Of a stretch of DNA of 11,798 nt, positions 5,859 to 11,798 are shown piece by piece. Within the stretch, counting starts at the first letter, position 1. Every line of letters begins with the position of its first letter. Origin of the DNA: UMGS1696 sp964430105 (GTDB lineage Bacteria; Bacillota; Clostridia; Oscillospirales; CAG-272); contig CAYSEF010000051.1 in NCBI GenBank assembly GCA_964430105.1, positions 1-11,798 on the forward strand. Direction: 5' to 3'. The notes beneath the pieces are model-generated. The model was not told where the DNA came from, made no database searches, and worked only from the letters and a program-made list of their open reading frames with translations. The position numbers were made by a program, and so were the translations under genes.

Positions 5859-7166
5859 TCACCTGTTTCCCATAAAAGTTAAATCATAATTTCCGGATGT
5901 AAAGCGTTCATCTTCAACAATCCGCAGCTGTTCTTCGATATTAGTCGGTATTCCATCAATGACCAATTCACAAAGCGCCGCTCGTATTTTACGAATGGTT
6001 TCCTCTCTTGTATTGGCATATACGATCAGTTTACCCAACAGCGAATCGTAATACGGTGATACAACCGTACCACTAATCAAATAAGTATCAAACCTGACAG
6101 CCGGACCACCCGGAACATGTAGTAGTTTCAATGTTCCGCAGTTTCTTGCATTGATACGGCATTCTATTGCAGAACCATTTATCTTAATATCATTTTGTGT
6201 AAAGTTCAATGGGATGCCGGCTGCTATACGAATTTGCCATTTTACAAGATCAATCCCCGTTAACATTTCCGTAACGGAATGTTCCACTTGTAAACGAACA
6301 TTCATTTCCATGAACCAAAAGTTACCATTTTTATCAAGCAAAAATTCAAGCGTTCCGGCACCAACATAACCGATTTTTTTCACAGCATCCACCGAAAGCT
6401 CAATCATTTTTTGTCGCTGCTCATCATTTACTGCTGGAGATGGCGTTTCTTCCAGTAATTTTTGATTTCTTCTCTGAAGAGAACAGTCACGATCGCCAAG
6501 GCACACGACATTCCCATGTTCGTCTGCCAGAATCTGCAATTCCACATGCTTTGCGGGAAAGATGTATTTTTCAAGATATACACTTCCGTCACCAAAAGCG
6601 TTGATTGCTTCGTTCGTTGCCTGTAAATAGGCTTCGCCTAGTTCATCCGCAGAGTGAATCAAGCGAATCCCCCTGCCACCGCCACCTGCACACGCCTTGA
6701 GCATCACCGGGTAGCCGATTCTTTCAGCAGCTTTTTTAGCTTCCTCCACAGAGGTCACTGTCTTTGTTCCCGGGATTACTGAAAGCCCCGTATTACGAAA
6801 AAGCTCTTTTAGCATCGCCTTATCACTCAACCGTTCCATGTTTTCCGGCTCCGGGCCGATAAATACCAATCCATGTTTTCTGCAAGCTCGGGCAAAGTGT
6901 GCGTTTTCAGAAAGAAATCCATAGCCAGGATGAATCGCCTGAGCACCTGATAAAATGGCAGTACTTATGATTTGCTTTTCATTAAGATAACTTTCGGAAG
7001 CTTCAGAGCTACCGATACAATAGCTTTGATCGGCAAGTGCCACATGCAAGGCATTTTTATCTTCCTCAGAATATACAGCCACCGTAGCTATCCCCATTTC
7101 CTTACACGCCCGAATAATACGAACAGCAATTTCGCCACGGTTGGCAATCAGTATTTTTGAAAACAT
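5859..7166 (-). CDS. accC: Acetyl-CoA carboxylase, biotin carboxylase subunit
   Basis: AccC carboxylates the biotin on AccB using ATP and bicarbonate. It has 435 residues, slightly shorter than the usual 445-455 because of a short C-terminal tail. The N-terminal domain opens FSKILIANRGEIAVRIIRAC. The ATP-grasp glycine loop is KACAGGGGRGIR (157-168), followed by GDRDCSLQRRNQKLLEE (224-240) with the catalytic Lys at 236. Glu274, Glu287, Asn289, Arg291 and Glu295 match the metal and bicarbonate-site residues of E. coli AccC. The signature EMNTRIQVEHPVTE appears as EMNVRLQVEHSVTE, with Thr to Val and Pro to Ser changes beside conserved catalytic residues. The start is 3 nt after fabZ, with AGGAGAG as ribosome site. 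Confidence 0.96.
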   Translation of the reverse strand: MFSKILIANRGEIAVRIIRACKEMGIATVAVYSEEDKNALHVALADQSYCIGSSEASESYLNEKQIISTAILSGAQAIHPGYGFLSENAHFARACRKHGLVFIGPEPENMERLSDKAMLKELFRNTGLSVIPGTKTVTSVEEAKKAAERIGYPVMLKACAGGGGRGIRLIHSADELGEAYLQATNEAINAFGDGSVYLEKYIFPAKHVELQILADEHGNVVCLGDRDCSLQRRNQKLLEETPSPAVNDEQRQKMIELSVDAVKKIGYVGAGTLEFLLDKNGNFWFMEMNVRLQVEHSVTEMLTGIDLVKWQIRIAAGIPLNFTQNDIKINGSAIECRINARNCGTLKLLHVPGGPAVRFDTYLISGTVVSPYYDSLLGKLIVYANTREETIRKIRAALCELVIDGIPTNIEEQLRIVEDERFTSGNYDLTFMGNR

Positions 7167-7169
7167 AAT

Positions 7170-7586
7170 TTACTCTCCTGTAATCGCAAAAGAAAATTCG
7201 GCAGACACGCACAGTTTGCCTTTCACAGTCACTGTACCTTCTGCAAAATAGAAAGGATGTTTTGCTCTCTTAATATGACATTGTGTTTCAACGATATCAC
7301 CAGGTTTTACGGAAGATCGAAATTTTACATTGTTAAGCCCGGTATAAACCGGCAACTTTCCTTCATCCAGTTCCTTTTCCATCAGCACACAAGCAGATTG
7401 AGCCAAAATTTCACAGAGAATAACGCCCGGAACAATGGGATTATTAGGAAAATGTCCTTTCAAGAAGAATTCATCTCCGCGAACTTTATAATGTCCGACA
7501 GCAATACCATTCTTATTTTCCACATCATCCAAAAGCAGCATATTTTCCCTATGCGGCAATATGCTCATAATTTCATTTCTGTTCAT
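7170..7586 (-). CDS. fabZ: 3-hydroxyacyl-ACP dehydratase
   Basis: FabZ removes water from 3-hydroxyacyl-ACP to give trans-2-enoyl-ACP, the substrate of FabK. The 138-residue single hot-dog protein has PHRENMLLLDDV (11-22) and the active-site segment GHFPNNPIVPGVILCE, with catalytic His45 and Glu59, followed by ILAQSACVL. This is the FabZ pattern. It is the only dehydratase in the window, and no FabM isomerase is seen, so how unsaturated acids are made is not shown here. The gene starts 4 nt after the accB stop, with AAGAGG repeated twice before the ATG; the more distant copy (about 10 nt away) is the plausible ribosome site. Confidence 0.95.
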   Translation of the reverse strand: MNRNEIMSILPHRENMLLLDDVENKNGIAVGHYKVRGDEFFLKGHFPNNPIVPGVILCEILAQSACVLMEKELDEGKLPVYTGLNNVKFRSSVKPGDIVETQCHIKRAKHPFYFAEGTVTVKGKLCVSAEFSFAITGE

Positions 7587-7590
7587 CCTC

Positions 7591-8013
7591 TTACCTCTTA
7601 ATACGAAACAGCTCTGTGCCGTATTCTACAACCTGACCATTGGTAACACATATTTCCGAGATGATACCATCTGCTTCTGCGGTGATCTCATTCATCAGCT
7701 TCATCGCTTCTACAATACAAAGTGTCTGACCTTTCTTTACACTGTCTCCGATGGCTACATAAGAATCTGTATTTTCGGCAGGAGCTGCATAAAACACACC
7801 GACAATCGGAGATTTCACGCTAATATAATCTTTGTCTTCTGTGGTATGCTGTACAGCAGGAGCTGACTCCGGAATAGCATACGCATTTTCTTTTGTCTGA
7901 ACTGCTATAGAGCGTTCCAAGCGAACTTTGCTATTTTCCTCTGTAATCTCAAGTCCAGTCAGCCCAAGTTCCTTCATCAATTTAGCATATTTACGAATAT
8001 CTATTTCTTTCAT
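7591..8013 (-). CDS. accB: Acetyl-CoA carboxylase biotin carboxyl carrier protein
   Basis: AccB (BCCP) carries carboxybiotin between AccC and AccAD. It has 140 residues from the chosen start MKEIDIRKYAKLMKELGL. An N-terminal helical segment (1-35) is followed by a Pro/Ala-containing linker (about 36-62) and a biotinyl domain (about 63-140). The domain includes SPIVGVFYAAPAENTDSYV and the EAMKLMNE biotinylation site with Lys105. An upstream in-frame ATG at 8064 would add 17 residues, but these overlap fabF, have no ribosome site match, and are absent from the family; the ATG at 8013 has AAAGGTG 7 nt upstream. The gap to fabF is 4 nt. Biotin is attached by BirA, which is not in this window. Confidence 0.96.
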   Translation of the reverse strand: MKEIDIRKYAKLMKELGLTGLEITEENSKVRLERSIAVQTKENAYAIPESAPAVQHTTEDKDYISVKSPIVGVFYAAPAENTDSYVAIGDSVKKGQTLCIVEAMKLMNEITAEADGIISEICVTNGQVVEYGTELFRIKR

Positions 8014-8017
8014 CGGA

Positions 8018-9256
8018 TTACACCTTTCTAAAAGCAAGACAAGCATTATGACCGCCAAATCCAAGAGAGTTCGAAAGTGCCAATGTAATGTCTGCTTTCA
8101 TAGCAACATTCGGAACATAATTTAGATCACACTTTTCATCTTGCTCATTCAAATTGATTGTAGGAGGGATAATACCCTCATTTAATGAAAAAAGGCAGGC
8201 CAATGCTTCGATGGCACCTGCAGCGCCAAGCATATGTCCGGTCATAGACTTTGTGGAGCTTACATATGCCTTCTTCGCATTTTCTTCTCCAAGTGCTTTT
8301 TTTATGGCGACTGTTTCGATCATGTCGTTCATCGGAGTGCCCGTGCCGTGTGCATTAATATAAACAGTATCCTTATCTGTATAGCCAGCTTCCTTCATAG
8401 CATCCATCATCGCCTGTGCTCCGCCACGTGCATCCGGATGCGGTGCGGTAATATGATATGCGTCGCAGGTAGAACCATAGCCACATACTTCACCGTAAAT
8501 TTTTGCTCCACGAGCCTTTGCGTGCTCGTATTCTTCAAGAACCAATGCAACAGCGCCTTCACCGATAACAAATCCACCTCTGCGTTTATCAAAAGGCAAC
8601 GATGCTTCATCTGGATTTTCGGACGTTGATAGTGCCTGCATATTGACAAATCCTGCAATAGCAGATGGGATAATAGCAGCTTCTGCACCGCCAGTAATCA
8701 CTGCATCAGCATAACCATGGCGAATCATTCGCATAGCTTCTCCTATGGCATTGGAGCCGGAAGCACAAGCCGTAACGGAAGGCTGTGCAGAACCACGACA
8801 ATTGTGACGAATAGCGATTGTTCCTGCCGCCATATTGGCAATCATCATCGGAACAAATAAGGGAGATACACGACGAGGTCCTTTTTCAATCAGTTTGGTA
8901 TGCTCAGTTTCAAAAGTGCCAATACCGCCAATGCCTGTACCGAACTGAACTGCAAACCGTTCCGGCTCTACCTTTCCATCAATTTTGCTTTCATCTACCG
9001 CCTGCTGTGCTGCTGCAACAGCAAACTGTGTATAACGGTCAGTACGAAGTATATCGTTTACTTCTAAATATTCTTTAGGATCGAAGCCTTTGACTTCTGC
9101 CCCCAATTTTGCTTTGAATTTTTCTGTATCGAAAAGTGTAATAGGGGCTATTCCGTTTTTGCCATTTTTTATACCATTCCATGTATCGGCAACATTGTTG
9201 CCCAATGGGGTAATTGCACCAATACCGGTGACCACAACTCGTCTGTTTTCACTCAT
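8018..9256 (-). CDS. fabF: 3-oxoacyl-ACP synthase II (elongating ketosynthase)
   Basis: FabF condenses malonyl-ACP with acyl-ACP to extend the chain by two carbons. From the chosen start MSENRRVVVTGIGAITPLG it has 412 residues, matching E. coli FabF. The catalytic triad is visible: Cys164 in VTACASGSNAIG, His303 in INAHGTGTPMND and His341 in KSMTGHMLGAAGA, with the gating Phe400 in LGFGGHN. The segment before the cysteine (RGSAQPSVTACASG) and AHGTGTP instead of AHGTSTP are variants. An upstream in-frame ATG at 9292 would add 12 residues that read across the fabG end; the ATG at 9256 has AAGGAGA 5 nt upstream and begins exactly where the family does. The gap to fabG is 10 nt, the largest in the operon. 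Confidence 0.97.
   Translation of the reverse strand: MSENRRVVVTGIGAITPLGNNVADTWNGIKNGKNGIAPITLFDTEKFKAKLGAEVKGFDPKEYLEVNDILRTDRYTQFAVAAAQQAVDESKIDGKVEPERFAVQFGTGIGGIGTFETEHTKLIEKGPRRVSPLFVPMMIANMAAGTIAIRHNCRGSAQPSVTACASGSNAIGEAMRMIRHGYADAVITGGAEAAIIPSAIAGFVNMQALSTSENPDEASLPFDKRRGGFVIGEGAVALVLEEYEHAKARGAKIYGEVCGYGSTCDAYHITAPHPDARGGAQAMMDAMKEAGYTDKDTVYINAHGTGTPMNDMIETVAIKKALGEENAKKAYVSSTKSMTGHMLGAAGAIEALACLFSLNEGIIPPTINLNEQDEKCDLNYVPNVAMKADITLALSNSLGFGGHNACLAFRKV
8021..8027 (-). promoter_or_regulatory. Ribosome binding site fixing the accB start
   Basis: AAAGGTG on the minus strand lies 7 nt before the ATG at 8013 and overlaps the end of fabF. It supports the shorter, 140-residue AccB over the 157-residue reading that starts at 8064. 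Confidence 0.75.
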
Positions 9257-9261
9257 AATTT

Positions 9262-9268
9262 TCTCCTT
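9262..9268 (-). promoter_or_regulatory. Ribosome binding site fixing the fabF start
   Basis: AAGGAGA on the minus strand lies 5 nt before the ATG at 9256 and overlaps the fabG stop codon. It decides for the 412-residue FabF and against the ATG at 9292. Confidence 0.8.
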
Positions 9269-9995
9269 ACATAGCGATGCCGCCGTCAACACGGAGCACT
9301 TCGCCAGTTACATATTTTGCAGTTGCAAGATATGCTACTGCGTCCGCCACGTCCCCTGTTTCGCCCATCTTGCCAAGGGGAATCATATTCAGAAGCGGAT
9401 TGTCTGTCTGATTTCCTGTCATATCTGTTGCGATAAATCCAGGAGCAACTGCATTACAGCGAATACCTTTTGTTGCCAACTCTTTTGCAACAGACTTTGT
9501 AAGACCGATTAATCCTGCTTTGGATGCGGAATAATTACACTGTCCTGCGTTTCCCATCATACCGGCAACTGAAGTAATATTAATAACACAACCTTCATGC
9601 GCTCGGATAAAGAGTCCTGTCATATGCCTAATCATATTGAAAGCGCCTTTAAGGTTGGTATCCAAAACTGCATCAAAATCTTCTTCTTTCATCATAGCAA
9701 GTAAACCATCGCGGGTAATGCCTGCATTGTTAACGAGAATATGTGCTGTTCCGAAATCCTCTTTAATTTTTGCAACAGTTTCTTTTACAGCAGAAAAATC
9801 TGCAACATCACACTGATATGCTTTGGCTTTCACGCCGTTCTCTTCTCTACATTTAATACATACATTTTCTGCAGCTTCTGCATTTCCTGCATAGATGACT
9901 GCAACATTAGCACCCATAGAGGCCAGCTTGTACGTAATAGCTTCACCGATTCCACGTGAGCCCCCTGTTACAACAGCTGTTTTTCCTTTTAACAT
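9267..9995 (-). CDS. fabG: 3-oxoacyl-ACP reductase (NADPH, SDR family)
   Basis: FabG reduces the 3-oxoacyl-ACP made by FabF to 3-hydroxyacyl-ACP. It has 242 residues, a normal length. The Rossmann cofactor loop is TGGSRGIGEAI (10-20), NNAGITRDGLL follows at 89-99, and the catalytic residues are Asn114, Ser142 (INITSVAG), Tyr155 and Lys159 (YSASK). The C-terminal end GEVLRVDGGIAM is typical of FabG rather than a generic dehydrogenase. The ATG overlaps the fabD TAA as TAATG, and its GGAGGTGG ribosome site is within the last codons of fabD, so translation of the two is probably coupled. Confidence 0.96.
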   Translation of the reverse strand: MLKGKTAVVTGGSRGIGEAITYKLASMGANVAVIYAGNAEAAENVCIKCREENGVKAKAYQCDVADFSAVKETVAKIKEDFGTAHILVNNAGITRDGLLAMMKEEDFDAVLDTNLKGAFNMIRHMTGLFIRAHEGCVINITSVAGMMGNAGQCNYSASKAGLIGLTKSVAKELATKGIRCNAVAPGFIATDMTGNQTDNPLLNMIPLGKMGETGDVADAVAYLATAKYVTGEVLRVDGGIAM

Positions 9996-10888
9996 TATTC
10001 CACCTCCGCTAAATATTCTGTAATGCCTACCGCTTTGACATCTGCACTGATTTTCTTAATCATATTGATAAGCGTTTTACCAGGACCAATCTCAACGAAT
10101 GTGTCGATACCATCGTCAATCATATTACGGATGATTTTTTCCCACTGCACAGGGCTGCAAATCTGCTTTGAAAGCAATTCTACAACATTATCTGTGTAAG
10201 GCTCAGCCGTCATATTGGAATAGAGGGTAACTGTTCTTTCCTTAATTTCTGCACTCGCCAATTCCTCGGCAAACGCATTTGCCGCCTCGTTCATAAATGG
10301 AGAATGGAAGGCTCCCTTAACTTTAAGAGGAATCGCTCTTCCACCCGCAGTTTTCACATCTGCAAAAAAGTCTGCCATCTGAGAGGAAAGTCCCGAAACG
10401 GTGATCTGACCGGGACAGTTAAAGTTCACGGGGTAAACATCTGCATACTTGTCACAAAGCGAATACACTTGTTCCGGTGTCAGCTTCACAACTGCAGCCA
10501 TTGAAGTGTCAAACTTTTCAGCTTCACGCTGCATTAGTTCTCCACGCTTACAAACAAGACGAAAACCTGTCTCGTTGTTAAAAGTGCCACTGATAGTTGC
10601 CGCCACAACCTCACCGAGAGAAAAACCGGCAACTGCATTTGGAACAATATCTTTTTCCATCAGAACACTTGCTGCTGCCAGTTCCATAGCGAAAATGCAA
10701 GGCTGCGTATTCTTGGTTTCTTTTAATTCATCCTCCGTGCCTTCAAAGCATTGTGTAGAAGTGCCCGGACGAATTTCGTCACATAATTCATATATCTTTT
10801 GAGCAACCGGATATTTTTCATATAGGTCTTTTCCCATACCGGAATATTGGTCACCCTGACCTGAAAAAACAAATGCTATTTTATCCAT
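9995..10888 (-). CDS. fabD: Malonyl-CoA:ACP transacylase
   Basis: FabD moves the malonyl group from CoA to ACP, linking AccABCD to chain elongation. It has 297 residues. Visible residues are the GQG at 10-12, TQPCIF with Gln62, the nucleophile Ser90 in GFSLGEV, Arg115 in CKRGELMQ, and the catalytic His195 in GAFHSPFM, with EIGPGKTL near the C terminus. The usual GHSLG motif has Phe (89) in place of His next to the serine; the Ser/His pair itself is intact, so activity is expected. The gene overlaps fabK by 13 nt, with GAGG about 9 nt before the ATG inside fabK. Confidence 0.95.
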   Translation of the reverse strand: MDKIAFVFSGQGDQYSGMGKDLYEKYPVAQKIYELCDEIRPGTSTQCFEGTEDELKETKNTQPCIFAMELAAASVLMEKDIVPNAVAGFSLGEVVAATISGTFNNETGFRLVCKRGELMQREAEKFDTSMAAVVKLTPEQVYSLCDKYADVYPVNFNCPGQITVSGLSSQMADFFADVKTAGGRAIPLKVKGAFHSPFMNEAANAFAEELASAEIKERTVTLYSNMTAEPYTDNVVELLSKQICSPVQWEKIIRNMIDDGIDTFVEIGPGKTLINMIKKISADVKAVGITEYLAEVE

Positions 10889-11798
10889 TGTGATGCCCTC
10901 AGAAGAATAGGCTCAGCTTCCTCTATAACTTCCTTAACAATTTCTGCCGCAGGTTGTTCTTTCTTAACCATGGCCGCAATCTGACCTGAGAGAAAACACC
11001 CCTTTTCGTTGTCACCCTCTTGCACAGCAAGTCTTAATGCTCCTGTTGCTAGTGCTTCAAGTTCCTCATCCGGCATTCCTCCGTATTCAGCCTTAGAATA
11101 CTCTCTGGCAAACTGTGTACGTAAACTTCGAACAGGGTGACCAAGACGTTTGCCGGTTACCATAGTGCAAAGGTCGGTGGCTTTTAAAATCTTCTCCTTA
11201 TATGTAGGATGGACAGAACATTCTTCTGCACTTAAAAAACGAGTTCCCATCTGCACTCCTTGTGCACCAAGCATAAATGCTGCGGCTACACCTCTGCCGT
11301 CTGCAATACCACCAGCGGCAATAACAGGCAAAGTCGTTGCATCACAAATCTGCGGAACAAGAACCATTGTAGTAAGTTCTCCCACATGACCTCCACTTTC
11401 ACCGCCTTCTGCAATAAGAGCAGATGCACCAAGTCTGGTCATCAGTTTTGCCATAGCGACCGAAGCAACAACTGGAATCACCTTAATCCCTGCGGCAAGC
11501 CACTCTTTAATATATTTAGATGGATTTCCTGCACCTGTGGTTACAACCTCAACTTTTTCTTCTATAACAACATTTGCAACTTCATCCGCAAATGGACTCA
11601 ACAGCATAATATTTACACCAATAGGTTTGCTGGTGATACTCTTGGCAACTTGAATTTGCTGTCTGACATAATCGCCGGGAGCATTTCCTGCTGCAATAAT
11701 TCCAAGACCTCCGCCATTGGACACGGCAGCAGCCAGTTTACCATCAGCGATCCAAGCCATACCACCTTGAAACACAGGATATTCGATACCCAGCATTT
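10876..11798 (-). CDS. fabK: Enoyl-ACP reductase II (FMN-dependent), 5' end missing
   Basis: FabK reduces trans-2-enoyl-ACP with NAD(P)H through FMN, the last step of each elongation cycle. The visible 306 residues from the first Met read MLGIEYPVFQGGMAWIADG, then MLLSPF, TTGAGNPSKY, the segment EGGESGGHVG with the conserved His137, AAGGIADGRG, and MGTRFLSAEECSVHP. These follow pneumococcal FabK closely. Known FabK proteins begin about 8 residues earlier (MKTRITELL-like), so the Met at 11796 is probably internal and the gene continues past the right edge. FabK, unlike FabI, is not inhibited by triclosan, so that phenotype is expected if no FabI is present. Its stop lies 13 nt inside fabD. Confidence 0.94.
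   Translation of the reverse strand, partial: MLGIEYPVFQGGMAWIADGKLAAAVSNGGGLGIIAAGNAPGDYVRQQIQVAKSITSKPIGVNIMLLSPFADEVANVVIEEKVEVVTTGAGNPSKYIKEWLAAGIKVIPVVASVAMAKLMTRLGASALIAEGGESGGHVGELTTMVLVPQICDATTLPVIAAGGIADGRGVAAAFMLGAQGVQMGTRFLSAEECSVHPTYKEKILKATDLCTMVTGKRLGHPVRSLRTQFAREYSKAEYGGMPDEELEALATGALRLAVQEGDNEKGCFLSGQIAAMVKKEQPAAEIVKEVIEEAEPILLRASQWIK

Larger units (their letters stand above)
2193..11798 (-). other. FASII/acetyl-CoA carboxylase operon (fabK to acpS)
   Basis: Eleven minus-strand genes run fabK-fabD-fabG-fabF-accB-fabZ-accC-accD-accA-acyl-CoA synthetase-acpS. Junctions going downstream are: -13, -1, +10, +4, +4, +3, +4, -4, +2 and +7 nt. Most Shine-Dalgarno sites are inside or across the end of the upstream gene. 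No internal terminator or promoter-sized gap is present, so a single polycistronic transcript is expected, with its promoter outside the window. fabH and acpP, usual companions, are not visible. The operon structure is inferred from spacing. Confidence 0.85.

Noticed and set aside
8014..8064. Longer AccB start at 8064 adding 17 residues (MDLAVIMLVLLLERCNP)
   Set aside because: The extension overlaps fabF out of frame, has no ribosome site, and the family begins at MKEIDIRK, where AAAGGTG is well placed.
8407..8688. A 93-codon minus-strand frame inside fabF
   Set aside because: It is an alternative frame of fabF with low-complexity, motif-free translation; fabF is intact across it.
9257..9292. 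Longer FabF start at 9292 adding 12 residues (MLTAASLCKEKI)
   Set aside because: It is the fabG end and ribosome site read in another frame; the ATG at 9256 has AAGGAGA at good spacing and matches the family start.

Overview
The window reads as the core type II fatty-acid synthesis (FASII) operon of a low-to-moderate GC anaerobic Bacillota, most likely a clostridial (Oscillospiraceae/Lachnospiraceae-like) gut or rumen bacterium. This placement rests on the flavin enoyl reductase FabK in place of FabI, the clustering of all four acetyl-CoA carboxylase genes with fab genes, the short AccA/AccC forms, strong AGGAGG-type ribosome sites, and a PAS-winged-helix regulator architecture. No genus can be named from sequence alone.

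Layout: every convincing gene is on the minus strand, so transcription runs from the right edge to the left. From position 11798 down the order is fabK (5' end outside the window), fabD, fabG, fabF, accB, fabZ, accC, accD, accA, an AMP-forming acyl-CoA synthetase of the medium-chain type, and acpS (ends at 2193). These eleven genes are separated by at most 10 nt or overlap (fabK/fabD by 13 nt, fabD/fabG as TAATG, accD/accA as ATGA), so they look like one transcript whose promoter lies beyond the right edge. fabH, acpP and any fabT-type repressor are not visible and may lie upstream.

A 113-bp non-coding gap (2080-2192) follows. It carries an extended -10 promoter, possible operator repeats and a 5'-leader hairpin. 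It precedes a 667-residue cytoplasmic regulator with about four PAS-like domains and a C-terminal OmpR/SARP-like winged helix (2079-76). At the left edge, overlapping the regulator's stop codon as ATGA, begins a gene that starts like a hot-dog-fold acyl-CoA thioesterase. Only 26 codons of it are visible.

How the genes work together: AccABCD makes malonyl-CoA, FabD moves malonyl to acyl carrier protein, FabF condenses, FabG reduces, FabZ dehydrates and FabK reduces again. AcpS activates the carrier protein. The acyl-CoA synthetase, inserted between accA and acpS, is the non-standard member. It could activate exogenous or branched short/medium-chain acids into acyl-CoA primers, and the thioesterase at the edge could do the reverse. 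The PAS regulator is a candidate sensor for this lipid module. No intergenic stretch exceeds 113 bases, and I saw no mobile elements, tRNA/rRNA genes or CRISPR arrays.
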